A stretch of 64,000 nt of DNA, from the NCBI GenBank assembly GCA_016235345.1, contig JACRLG010000023.1:211449-275448 (forward strand), read 5' to 3'. Positions 15,737 through 24,198 of the stretch are shown here, one piece after another. Source of the stretch: Deltaproteobacteria bacterium (GTDB lineage: Bacteria; Desulfobacterota; Desulfobacteria; Desulfobacterales; Desulfatibacillaceae). The notes under the pieces were generated by a model. It ran no database searches. It was not told the origin of the DNA and was given only the letters and a program-made list of their open reading frames with translations. Positions within the stretch are counted from its first letter, which is position 1. Each line of letters begins with the position of its first letter. Made by a program: the position numbers and the translations under genes.

Positions 15737-18700
15737 GGCAGTTTCTCCCAAAGAGCCAGGATGGGCGAAAACACGGCCCTGGCGGTTTCGCAGAAATCAG
15801 TCAAAAGCGGCTCTTCCAGGGGGGCGGCGTTTTTGAAGCAGAGGCTGACTGCCGCGTCCGCGTCTTCGCCTCTTCCGAAATCCGTGCTGAGAAAGGCTTT
15901 TTGCGCGGCCTTCAAAGCCTTGCCCTCGTCTTTTTCCTTGTAAAGGGTCTGGGCGTAGGCGAGGGACGAGCTCGGGAAAAACAGGAGAGGCTCGCTCAGT
16001 CCCTTTCTGTGGATTTCAAGCAGTACGCCCAGGCGTTCACGGGCTTCCTCCGGCGAAAGGGGCGGCAGGGCGAAGGAGCCGTCCGTGGCAAGGGTTGTGG
16101 TTTCAGAGGCCGTGTCGGCGAAAGTCGCGCACAGGGCGAGATGATGGATGAAGGCCTTAAGCATGTCCTTGGGCTTTATCGGGGCCGGGCGAAAAAGGAG
16201 AAGGCCGTCCCGGTGCAGGATGACGCCGTCTTCCACCCGGCCCGAAATTTTGCCGGAAAGCCGGAACCCGCCAAGCCCGATGTCCGCGAAAACCGGCTCC
16301 CGCAGGCTTTTAAGGCAGGGCTTCACCTTTCGGGCCACCGGGGCCATGGCCCGCGCGGCCATGTCGAACACGAGCCGCCCGCCTTTTCCGTGGGGCAGAA
16401 TTCCCAGGGCCTCGATCCTGGGAAGCCAGTCCTCCGGCTCATCCCCTGAAAGGCGCTTTCCGAGAACGGTTTGAAAGATAGTGTACCTTTCCAGGCCGTC
16501 GGGCTCGAAGCTCTCGGTGTCGATGAACTCCTCGCCCGATTCTTTCGGATCGAACCTAAGCCTCTCCTTTACAAAAAACTCCTGGGGCGCGCCGAAAAAC
16601 CGCACCAGCCTCGCTATAGGCAGCTCCGTGAGGGTTTCGCCCACGGGCGGCAGGGGCTTGGGGGCGAAAACCGGGGGGGCGGCGCGCGGGCCGGATGCCG
16701 CGCGGGAAGCAGCCAGGGCGTGGGAGTCGTAGGAAAAGAGCCTTCCGCCCTCGCCCGAAAAATAATCCGAAGCCCAGGGGTTCAGCCTGTGCTCCACCAG
16801 AAGGGCGTCGCGGGTTTTTTCATGCCCCGGAGCCGAGAAATTGGCGTCCGCGTAGTCCAGAAGACCGCTCACCAAAGGGGACGGCTCCTTTTGGGAATTG
16901 TCCTTAAGGGACCTTCCCTCGTAGGTGATGACGAGCTTTTCCCGTGCGCACAGGAGGGTTTCCAGGAAAAGATAGCGGTCGTCCTCCCGGCCCGACCGAT
17001 CCCCCGGCTTTGGGTAAAGGCCCATGAAATCGAAGCCCGGATAAAGATCGGAGCGGGGAAAGTCACCCTCGTTCATGCCGCACAGGATGATCACCTTAAA
17101 GGGAATGCCCCTGGCCGCCGCAAGGGAGGCGAAATTGATCCCTTGGCGCAGAAAGCCCGCCGAGGACGGCGGCTTTTCCATGCTTTCCAGCAGAATCGCC
17201 CTGGCTGCGTCCGCCCCGAAAAGGCCGTCCACCTCGAAGCGCCGGGAAAGCCCGGCCATGTCCGCCAGTGACTGCCTGAACTCCGTCATGGCTCCCGCAT
17301 CAAAGGAGCCCGGAAGCAGGAAGCGTTCGGCGGTTTCGGAAAAGAGCGAGGCCCAGTGGGGAATGGTCCCCGGCCCGGCCAGTTTTTCCGCCAGGGAGAA
17401 CAGGGATTCGACGAATTCCGCCAGAACCCCCAGAAGCCGCCCGTCCGACGCCTCCACTGCGGAAAGGGGGGCGATCCCGTCAAAAAGCTCCAGTTTTTCC
17501 TCGGCCAGGGGGCCGTTTACGGGGCCGTCGCCGGAAAGGCCGGGGCCGTCATCCACGAAGGAGAAGCCCTCGTCCCGCCCGGTCATGGCAAAGCCCAGAA
17601 AGAGCCGGTCAAGGCCGTATCTGAAGGTGTTGGCGTGCTCCGCCGGAAGACCCAGCCTTCTCTTATGATCGCCGTCCATGCCCCAGTAAATCCGGCTTTC
17701 GGAAACCCACTGGCCCAGGGTCTCGCAGTCGGCCTGGGAAAGGCCGAACCTGGCCGAAACCGGTGAAAGGGCCAGAAGGTCCATCACCTCCGAGGCCTCG
17801 AACCTGCCTTCCGCCGTGTCCAGCACGGCCTTGAGGGCGTTTAGGACGCCTGCTTCGGCAAGGCCCCCTCCCGCCACGGTGTGGGGTATTCTGGGCGCAT
17901 CTTCCCCGGCCAGGCCGAAAACCGCGTCGATCAGGGGGCCGTAAACGGAAATGTCCGGGGCCGCCACCAGCACCTCGTGGGGCGAAAGGCCGGGGCTCTT
18001 CTCGAAAAGATCGCAAAGAAGGTCTTTCACCGCCTCCATTTCCCGCAAGGGGCCTGAGGTTTCGTGAACCTCGATGCTCAGGTCGCCGGGGGAAAGGGCG
18101 CGGGGCGGATTTCCGTCCAGGGCCGGTTCGGCGAGATTCAGCACGTCCTTCTGGATGATGGAAAGCAGGGTGTCGCCGTTCGGCTCCCGGAAATCCTCCT
18201 CCCACATGGAGTTTTCCTGGACCATGGAAAGGAAGTCGCCTCCGGGCTTGCCCATTTGCGCCAGAAGGCTGTTGCCCTGGTCGAGGTGGAGGTCATCCGG
18301 GCTTCTTTCCGGGGCCTTCCTTAGAAGCCTGCCCTTGCCCTTTTCGCTCACTATGTCGGCCCAGTATTCCCGGCAGGGGTTGGCGTGCAGGAGGTGGACC
18401 GGGATGATTTCCGCAAGGCGCGAAAACACGGCGAAATGAAAGGGAGGAAGCCCGGATATGCCGAAAAGGCTGAGCCTGCGGGGAAGGGCCGGGTTTGAAT
18501 GGTCGAGTCCGCCAGCAGCCCTTTGAAACCTTTCCAGAAGGGCAGGGCGGGACAGGTTGGAAATCCCCCGGTTGGCCCGCCGCCACAGCTCCGCCTGCCA
18601 GTGGCCGCACTGGCCGCGATCCCAGTTTTCGATCATTTGGGGCCGGAAGAGCATGTAGCGGTCGAAGGTGCGGGCTATCACCCCGGAAAGGGCGGCGAGC

Positions 18701-19107
18701 TTCCTTCCGTCCGCGTCGTCTTCAAGGTAACGGGCAAGAAGCCCGAAGGCCTTGTGATCCAGAAGAAGGGGCAGGTGCTTCATTATGCGGAGCCTTAAGG
18801 TCTCCGGCGTGAAAAGGCCGCCGTCCTCGCGGGTCAGGCCGGGTATCACGGCCATGAAAAGCTCGTTCAGGTAGGCGTTGGGAAACACGAAGCGTACGTT
18901 GGCGCAGATTCCGGCCCGTTTGGCGAGTTCCAGCGAAAGCCAGCGGGAAAGCCCCACGGACTGGACCAGCACGATTTCCGGCGCAAGGGGGTCGCCGGGG
19001 CTCGACAGAATTCCGGCCAGGGCGTCCGCCAGAGCCTCCGGGGCGTTGGACGAAAGAACGTGAAGGCCGGGGGGATAATCTTCAACACCGGGAAACGCAG
19101 CGGACAT
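15733..19107 (-). CDS. recC: RecC, exodeoxyribonuclease V gamma subunit
   Basis: RecC is the inactivated-helicase scaffold of RecBCD that splits the DNA strands and scans for Chi. N-terminal family marks are LHVLSSNAPEALADALAGIL and VQSVGLSRWLSLELAK, followed by ICANVRFVFPNAYLNELF. The middle contains FGISGLPPFHFAVFSRLAE and the C-terminal half has IPFKVIILCGMNEGDFPRSD and EKLVITYEGRS. The helicase catalytic residues are absent, as expected. Length (about 1124 aa) matches E. coli RecC (1122). I favour the ATG at 19107 because GGAGA lies 9 nt before it; an in-frame ATG at 19122 is the alternative. First gene of recCBD. Confidence 0.92.
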   Translation of the reverse strand: MSAAFPGVEDYPPGLHVLSSNAPEALADALAGILSSPGDPLAPEIVLVQSVGLSRWLSLELAKRAGICANVRFVFPNAYLNELFMAVIPGLTREDGGLFTPETLRLRIMKHLPLLLDHKAFGLLARYLEDDADGRKLAALSGVIARTFDRYMLFRPQMIENWDRGQCGHWQAELWRRANRGISNLSRPALLERFQRAAGGLDHSNPALPRRLSLFGISGLPPFHFAVFSRLAEIIPVHLLHANPCREYWADIVSEKGKGRLLRKAPERSPDDLHLDQGNSLLAQMGKPGGDFLSMVQENSMWEEDFREPNGDTLLSIIQKDVLNLAEPALDGNPPRALSPGDLSIEVHETSGPLREMEAVKDLLCDLFEKSPGLSPHEVLVAAPDISVYGPLIDAVFGLAGEDAPRIPHTVAGGGLAEAGVLNALKAVLDTAEGRFEASEVMDLLALSPVSARFGLSQADCETLGQWVSESRIYWGMDGDHKRRLGLPAEHANTFRYGLDRLFLGFAMTGRDEGFSFVDDGPGLSGDGPVNGPLAEEKLELFDGIAPLSAVEASDGRLLGVLAEFVESLFSLAEKLAGPGTIPHWASLFSETAERFLLPGSFDAGAMTEFRQSLADMAGLSRRFEVDGLFGADAARAILLESMEKPPSSAGFLRQGINFASLAAARGIPFKVIILCGMNEGDFPRSDLYPGFDFMGLYPKPGDRSGREDDRYLFLETLLCAREKLVITYEGRSLKDNSQKEPSPLVSGLLDYADANFSAPGHEKTRDALLVEHRLNPWASDYFSGEGGRLFSYDSHALAASRAASGPRAAPPVFAPKPLPPVGETLTELPIARLVRFFGAPQEFFVKERLRFDPKESGEEFIDTESFEPDGLERYTIFQTVLGKRLSGDEPEDWLPRIEALGILPHGKGGRLVFDMAARAMAPVARKVKPCLKSLREPVFADIGLGGFRLSGKISGRVEDGVILHRDGLLLFRPAPIKPKDMLKAFIHHLALCATFADTASETTTLATDGSFALPPLSPEEARERLGVLLEIHRKGLSEPLLFFPSSSLAYAQTLYKEKDEGKALKAAQKAFLSTDFGRGEDADAAVSLCFKNAAPLEEPLLTDFCETARAVFSPILALWEKLP

Positions 19108-19230
19108 GAAAAGAGTCTCCATCACGCCTTTAACACGGGAAATTGTTGACGAATACTCCATTTACCATGAATTTGCCCAAATGGCATGAAAAACGTGACG
19201 AAGCCCTTGATACCCAGCCTGAGACGAAAC

Positions 19231-19261
19231 CGCCGCCGGAAGAGCGTTTCTTCCGGCGGCG
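19231..19261. terminator. Strong GC hairpin, possible terminator
   Basis: CGCCGCCGGAAG (19231-19242) pairs perfectly with CTTCCGGCGGCG (19250-19261). No clear T-run follows on either strand, so termination is uncertain. It lies between the start of recC and the 3' end of the gene at 19376. Confidence 0.4.
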
Positions 19262-19375
19262 ATTGGCTGCTGCAAAATCAGGTTCTATTGGCCGACTTCA
19301 AAAAAACGGCGAAAAAGGGATCCGTTGACTGACCCTGGTCCCAGTGGAATTTGCCTCCCACTGGCGAACCTTTGC

Positions 19376-21337
19376 TTACGCTCCTTCCCTCCTTCTGCGA
19401 AGGGCCGCAAGAACGGCGGCTCCCGCGCACAGGAGGGCGAAGACGCCCAGCATGGCCGCTGCGTCAAGACTCGATATATCCAGGTTGTCAACGAAACATG
19501 TTCTGACCGGTGCAGGCGGCGGCGGTGGTTCGGCATAACGTATGATTGTCGGGAAAAAACCACCGGTGGTTCCCACTGCGAAAACATTGTCGGGGCCGAA
19601 GCCGAAAATTCCATACAGATATGTCGTGGACCATCCGGTCTGAAGGCTCCAGGAGGTTCCGTCAAAGTGCTGTATGCAGTTGCCGTCGCTGGTCACGAAC
19701 ACGTCGCCCGCCGAAGACCCCCACACATCAAGGTAATATACCCTCATTGTAAAAGCCGGATACGGGGCGGGAGTTACAACCGACCACGAGTTACCGTCAT
19801 AATGAACTATTCGGCCACCTGTTCCGGAATTTTCGCCCACGGCGTAAATATCAGTTGCCGAACTTCCCCAGATGCCCTTGAATATGATGGGTTGGGGGTC
19901 CAAGTAAACCTCAGTCCAGTTTACCCCATCGTAATGCATTATCCTTCGGGAGAAAGTGGCTGCGTAAATGTTGTTGGAAGCAGTCCCCCAAAGGTCCGTC
20001 ACGTTTTCGATATAAGGCATCACGTTCCAGGAGATTCCGTCGAAGTGAAACGCGTCGGCGGGGCCCGCAGCCCAGATGTCGTTCGGAGCGCTTCCCCATA
20101 TCGCATTTAGGGGGTTTAGGGTGGCGGGAGCCGCCATTTGGCTCCACGCCGAGCCGTTGTAATGAAGTATGACGCCCCTGTCTCCAACGGCATAGATGTT
20201 GTCCGCCGCCGTGCCCCAAATCTTATTGAGGCCTTCGGTGTTTACCCGTCCATAATACGACCATGCCGAACCGTTGTAATGAAGAATACAGCCGTAAAGC
20301 CCGACCGCCCAGATATTGTTTGAAGAAGCACCCCAAACGGCGTTGGCGCGTGTGTTGTAGCCGATGTTTACTAATGTGCGCTGCTGCGACCAGGCCGATC
20401 CGTTCCAACGCAAGATGCTTCCGTAGTTGCCGAAGGCATAAACATTGTTGGAAGCCGTTCCCCACATCACCATAATGGGATTTGAATCGCCGGTGTTCGC
20501 CTCGGCCCAGGAGCCCGTGTAGTGAAAGTATTTTCCGGAGGTGCTTCCCACCCAGATGTCGTTGGGGCCGCTTCCCCAGATTGACATCGGGCTGCTGTCG
20601 GATGTTGAGTATGAAAGTACAGGGGCGTTGCCGTCTGACCAGTAAACCGCGTATTCGTTCAGAGGGAAGCCGCTCATATATGTGATATAAACGTTTGCCG
20701 CGCTCGTTCCCCAAATGTCCATATACACCATGCCACCGCTTTCAGCGCCGCTGTCGCCTGATACCTTGGTCCAGTTTGCCCCGTCATATTTCAGGAAAAC
20801 CTTGTAATTGCCGCCTACGTAAACGTGATTGGCGTCAGCCCCCCATATGCATGAAAGAGAACGGGTGGTGGGGCTTGCCACCGTTGAATCCCACGCCGCG
20901 CCGTCGTAATGCAGAATCTCGCCGTTGTTGCCCACGGCCCACACGTTGTTGGCCGCAGTGCCCCAAACCGCATTCAAATTCTCGGTGGTGTTGCTTGCTG
21001 ATGCCGCCCAGACGGTGCCGTTGTAATGCATTATGATTCCGTTTTGGCCCACTGCCCAGATGTCCGTTGAAGAGCTTCCCCACACCGCGTTCAACTGCTC
21101 CACGGTGTTGCTTCTCATCTCATACCAGCCGTTGCCGTTATAACGGATTATCTGGCCAGCCATTCCCACTGCGAAGATGTCGGAGGCCGAAGACCCCCAT
21201 GCGGCGAGAAGGTAGGTGGATGTGGGCTTTGGATTCTGGTGGTGCCACATGGGCGCGGCCAGCAAGGCGGAAGCCGAAACACATGCAAGCAAAAGGCAGA
21301 GGCCAAGGGAGGCAAGACGTAATCCAAGAGTCTTCAT
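19376..21337 (-). CDS. Exported propeller-type repeat protein with C-terminal sorting-like anchor, 653 aa
   Basis: A signal peptide (residues 1-28) is followed by 14 tandem repeats of about 40 residues. Each has the core WGSSxxDIWAVGxxGxIxHYNG (consensus from WGSSSTDIWAVG, WGTAANNVWAVG, WGSGPNDIWVGS, WGTASNNIYAAT and so on). Repeats of this kind are predicted beta-propeller blades in secreted proteins; ligand and activity are unknown. The C-terminus has a Pro-rich spacer, then a hydrophobic helix (AAMLGVFALLCAGAAVLAAL) and a basic end RRRREGA, the layout of PEP-CTERM-like sorting signals without the PEP motif. A candidate promoter and an operator-like palindrome lie upstream; the gene appears monocistronic. 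Confidence 0.82.
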   Translation of the reverse strand: MKTLGLRLASLGLCLLLACVSASALLAAPMWHHQNPKPTSTYLLAAWGSSASDIFAVGMAGQIIRYNGNGWYEMRSNTVEQLNAVWGSSSTDIWAVGQNGIIMHYNGTVWAASASNTTENLNAVWGTAANNVWAVGNNGEILHYDGAAWDSTVASPTTRSLSCIWGADANHVYVGGNYKVFLKYDGANWTKVSGDSGAESGGMVYMDIWGTSAANVYITYMSGFPLNEYAVYWSDGNAPVLSYSTSDSSPMSIWGSGPNDIWVGSTSGKYFHYTGSWAEANTGDSNPIMVMWGTASNNVYAFGNYGSILRWNGSAWSQQRTLVNIGYNTRANAVWGASSNNIWAVGLYGCILHYNGSAWSYYGRVNTEGLNKIWGTAADNIYAVGDRGVILHYNGSAWSQMAAPATLNPLNAIWGSAPNDIWAAGPADAFHFDGISWNVMPYIENVTDLWGTASNNIYAATFSRRIMHYDGVNWTEVYLDPQPIIFKGIWGSSATDIYAVGENSGTGGRIVHYDGNSWSVVTPAPYPAFTMRVYYLDVWGSSAGDVFVTSDGNCIQHFDGTSWSLQTGWSTTYLYGIFGFGPDNVFAVGTTGGFFPTIIRYAEPPPPPAPVRTCFVDNLDISSLDAAAMLGVFALLCAGAAVLAALRRRREGA

Positions 21338-21389
21338 AAAGGTGTCCTTTCACACCGGGTGCGGGATATCGTAAATCAAAAAATCGGAA

Positions 21390-21401
21390 TGATACGTATC
21401 A
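21390..21401. promoter_or_regulatory. Perfect 12-bp palindrome, candidate operator
   Basis: TGATACGTATCA lies about 25 nt downstream of the predicted start of the transcript for the gene at 19376-21337, where a repressor could block elongation or initiation. The binding protein is unknown. Confidence 0.35.
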
Positions 21402-21430
21402 GAATATGTTCAACCGCTTTTGGTGATTGC

Positions 21431-21459
21431 ATGATACCTGTCTTGGGTTGTTGCTTCAA
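21431..21459 (-). promoter_or_regulatory. Sigma-70 promoter for the gene at 19376-21337
   Basis: On the minus strand TTGAAG (21459-21454), 17-nt spacer, TATCAT (21436-21431). The leader to the ATG is about 85 nt. Confidence 0.5.
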
Positions 21460-21518
21460 CTACTTTTTTTCCATAGAAATTTTTGTGATGATACCCAGGC
21501 AGGCGGAATAAAATGATC

Positions 21519-21557
21519 AAAAAAAACGCCGCAGGGGAAGCGGTTTCCCCGGCGGCG
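21519..21557 (-). terminator. Rho-independent terminator of the acd-etfB-etfA operon
   Basis: CGCCGCAGGGGAA (21527-21539) pairs with TTCCCCGGCGGCG (21545-21557) with one mismatch. On the minus strand eight U residues follow (A-run 21519-21526). Confidence 0.8.
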
Positions 21558-21593
21558 GCTTATTTATAAATGATGTGAAACAGGAGGCGTCTG

Positions 21594-23186
21594 TCAGGGG
21601 GTGTAGAGCATCACAAGGCAGCGGGTGACGGAGTCCGACAGGCTCCTCAGCTTGTGGGGGGTAAGGGAGTTGAAGTGCCTGGACTCGAAGGGTTTGAGCA
21701 CCAGGGGCTTTCCGGCAAGGGTGAGTTCCAGCTCGCCTTCGAGTACATAGACGAACTCCTCGCCCTCGTGCTTGTAGTCAACCGGCTTGTGGGCCTTCTT
21801 GGGCTCTATGGTGATGAGAAAGGCCCTCAAATGCTCCTTTTCCGCGCCGGGGGTGAGGGTTTCGTAGGAGTAGTTTTCCGTGCGCCTCGTGTAGGCCTTT
21901 TCCCGCTCGTCCTCCATCCTTCCCATGGCCTCGCTTCCCAGAAAGGCCGACGGGTCCACGTCGAGCGCGCGGGCCAGCCGCAGAAGAAAGCTTACGGGCG
22001 GGGTCACCTCGTCCTTTTCCACCTGGGCCAGGAATTCCGGGGTCTGGCCCGTTGCCTGGGCAAGGTCGGCAAGGCTCCAGGAGCGAGCGGTACGGAGTTT
22101 TTCGACGATCCGCCCCGGCCCTCCGGCGGCTCCGGGCTCCGCCGTGTCCGGCTCGCACACGTTTTCCGCAAGGCGCTTCAAGGTGGCCGCCTTGACCTTT
22201 GCCGCAAGAACGGAAACGAAGGAGACCGCGTCGGCCACTATTCCCACGTCCGCTGTCTCGAAGATGGGCGCGTTTTTGTCGCGGTTTATGGCCACTATGG
22301 ACTGGGCTTCCGCTATTCCGGCCGTGTACTGCACGGCCCCGCTGGTGCCTGCGGAGATGAGGAGTTTCGGCGCGACGGATTTTCCCGTCTGGCCTATGAG
22401 GCGTTCCTCGTCGATCCAGTGGTTGAGAACAGGCGGACGGGTGGCCCCAAGCTGGCCCGAAAGGGCGGCGGCAAGCTCCCTTAAGCGCGAGAAACCCTCC
22501 GGGCTTCCCATGCCCGCGCCGCCCGCCACCACTATTTCGGCGTCGGTAAGCCCGCCCTTTTCGCGCTTTTCCGGCCTGGAGGCCAGAAGCCGGAGACCGG
22601 GAACCGCCGACAGTTCGCCCGCGTCGAAAACCGTGACCGGGGCGAAGGCGCTGGCTTTCCCTTCCATGCGCTCGAAGGCCGTGGGGTTGACTGTTACGTA
22701 GCCCTCGCTCTGGCCGTCGGCAAAGCCTATGCGGGCCATGATCCTGCCACCCCAGGAGGGGCAGTCGGCCACGAAGCGGCCATCCAGAAGGCTTAGGGCC
22801 TCGCAGTCGGCCACGAGCCCCGCGTTCCGCTCCACAGCAAGCCTTGCCGCAGTTTCCCGCATGAAGTCGTTTAGGGGAAAAAGCATGAGAGCCGCCCCGT
22901 GCGCTTCCACGAACCGGGCAAGGGCTTCGGCGAAAAGGTCGGCGCGGGCCGCCAAAGGATCGGACGCAGTGATTTTCACCACAAGGTCCGCCCCGTGGGC
23001 CGCGCACTCGCTGGCCGCCTCGTCAAAGGCCGCGCAGGCGGATTCCGGCGGCCCCACGATAAGGGCCTCCACCGTAACGCCTGTCTTTTTGGCAAGGGCC
23101 GCCGCCATGGAGACGACATTTAAGCTCGCGCCCAAAAACCTCTGACTGCGAAGGTCGGCCACCACCCGTATGGATTTTTCGATCAT
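21594..23186 (-). CDS. Electron transfer flavoprotein alpha fused to XRE helix-turn-helix and cupin, 530 aa
   Basis: Three parts are readable. Residues 1-330 are an EtfA: an alpha/beta N-terminal domain (IRVVADLRSQRFLGASLNVV), and a C-terminal FAD-binding domain with LLISAGTSGAVQYTAGIAEA and SIVAINRDKNAPIFETADVG, the family signature. Residues 359-416 are an XRE-type DNA-binding domain (VEKLRTARSWSLADLAQATG, then PEFLAQVEKDEVTPPVSFLL). Residues 430-530 are a cupin (HEGEEFVYVLEGELELTLAG; ESRHFNSLTPHKLRSL). Normal EtfA ends after the FAD domain. The ATG at 23186 is preceded by GGCGGA. It follows acyl-CoA dehydrogenase and EtfB on the same strand, so it is the expected EtfA partner. The fusion suggests that ETF redox state, or an acyl-CoA-like ligand, is tied to gene control; that is inference. 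Confidence 0.88.
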   Translation of the reverse strand: MIEKSIRVVADLRSQRFLGASLNVVSMAAALAKKTGVTVEALIVGPPESACAAFDEAASECAAHGADLVVKITASDPLAARADLFAEALARFVEAHGAALMLFPLNDFMRETAARLAVERNAGLVADCEALSLLDGRFVADCPSWGGRIMARIGFADGQSEGYVTVNPTAFERMEGKASAFAPVTVFDAGELSAVPGLRLLASRPEKREKGGLTDAEIVVAGGAGMGSPEGFSRLRELAAALSGQLGATRPPVLNHWIDEERLIGQTGKSVAPKLLISAGTSGAVQYTAGIAEAQSIVAINRDKNAPIFETADVGIVADAVSFVSVLAAKVKAATLKRLAENVCEPDTAEPGAAGGPGRIVEKLRTARSWSLADLAQATGQTPEFLAQVEKDEVTPPVSFLLRLARALDVDPSAFLGSEAMGRMEDEREKAYTRRTENYSYETLTPGAEKEHLRAFLITIEPKKAHKPVDYKHEGEEFVYVLEGELELTLAGKPLVLKPFESRHFNSLTPHKLRSLSDSVTRCLVMLYTP

Positions 23187-23260
23187 AATTTTTTTTCCGC
23201 CGATATTGTTCGGAAATCGGAAGCGCGTCCTTATCATTTTTTTGAAGCAGGCAGGAAATA

Positions 23261-23396
23261 AAGCCTGTCTATCAATTTGAACTTTGGCGATGAAATGCTA
23301 AGATTCGCGAGAAGCCATAAGAGCCGCGCGTACTGAAAGTACGTGACGGAATTGGCTTTGAAGCGCTGGCGCTGTCAGTTCGCATTTTAGACAGGC
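23261..23396. repeat. Long hairpin repeat, copy 3 (AAGCCAAT-type, diverged)
   Basis: Lies between etfB and the etfA fusion gene, inside the presumed operon. Arm A (AACTGACAGCG on the minus strand) starts 2 nt after the etfB stop. The apex is CGTACTGAAAGTACGTGACG. Arm B is more decayed than in other copies (GGCGATGAAATGCTAAG). Confidence 0.75.
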
Positions 23397-23398
23397 GT

Positions 23399-24184
23399 TC
23401 AGACAAGGCCCCTGCTTGTCCATCTCGCCACAAGCTCCTCCGCCATGGCCTCGTTCGATCCCAGAAGAAACTCGCACTTGCGTTTTCCGCCCGCCCTTAT
23501 CATGGAAAAGACCCGCGTGGGGCTTCCGTCAAGGCCGATCAAAGCCGGATCGAGGCCCATGTCGAGAGCGGATTTCACTTCGATTTCGCCTTTGTCGTAG
23601 GCCTCGGCAATTCCCGAAAGGCCCAGGTCGCGGGGTTTGGCCGCCTGGGGATGGGCGGAAAGAACCGCCGGAAGATCGGTGGAAAAGACCTCCTCGAAGC
23701 CGTCGGCCCTTCTGGTCACCACGAGCCCTTCCCCGTCGGGCTCCACGGAAAAGGCCTGGGACACGAAGGGAAGCGCGAGCAACCGTGCGGTCTGGGCCCC
23801 CACCTGGCCGGAGTCGGAATCGGCCGAGCGCGCGCCCAGAAGAACGAGGTCGAAGGGGCCGCAGGCCCTTATCCCGGCGGCCAGGACCCTGGCGGTTGCC
23901 AGGGTGTCGCTTCCGGCCATTTTGGGATCGGACAGGAGAACCGCGCGGTCGGCCCCGGCGGCAAGGGCTGCTGCCAGGGCGTACCGGGCGGGTTCCGGCC
24001 CCATTGAAAGGGCGCACACGCTTCCGCCAAGGGTGTCCCTGAGATTGAGCGCAAGCGATAAGGCCACCCGGTCGAAGGGGTTGATGTCGCTGTTTTCGGC
24101 GTCGCGGGCAAGTGTCGGCCCGGGGCCGGACGAAGGGGCGGCCATCACCACCGATTTCACGCAGACTGCAATCTTTAGAGCCAT
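23399..24184 (-). CDS. etfB: Electron transfer flavoprotein beta subunit, 261 aa
   Basis: EtfB with EtfA forms the soluble FAD/AMP heterodimer that takes electrons from acyl-CoA dehydrogenases. Family marks are IAVCVKSV at the N-terminus, INPFDRVALSLALNL, the AMP-site segment GARSADSDSGQVGAQTARLL and LPAVLSAHPQAAKPR. Normal length is about 255. The ATG at 24184 is chosen over the one at 24202 because GGAAAGAAG precedes it and it avoids overlapping the upstream gene. It lies 14 nt after the acyl-CoA dehydrogenase stop. The partner EtfA is the fusion protein at 21594, separated by a hairpin repeat. No ETF:quinone oxidoreductase is in the window. Confidence 0.92.
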   Translation of the reverse strand: MALKIAVCVKSVVMAAPSSGPGPTLARDAENSDINPFDRVALSLALNLRDTLGGSVCALSMGPEPARYALAAALAAGADRAVLLSDPKMAGSDTLATARVLAAGIRACGPFDLVLLGARSADSDSGQVGAQTARLLALPFVSQAFSVEPDGEGLVVTRRADGFEEVFSTDLPAVLSAHPQAAKPRDLGLSGIAEAYDKGEIEVKSALDMGLDPALIGLDGSPTRVFSMIRAGGKRKCEFLLGSNEAMAEELVARWTSRGLV

Positions 24185-24198
24185 GATCTTCTTTCCGG

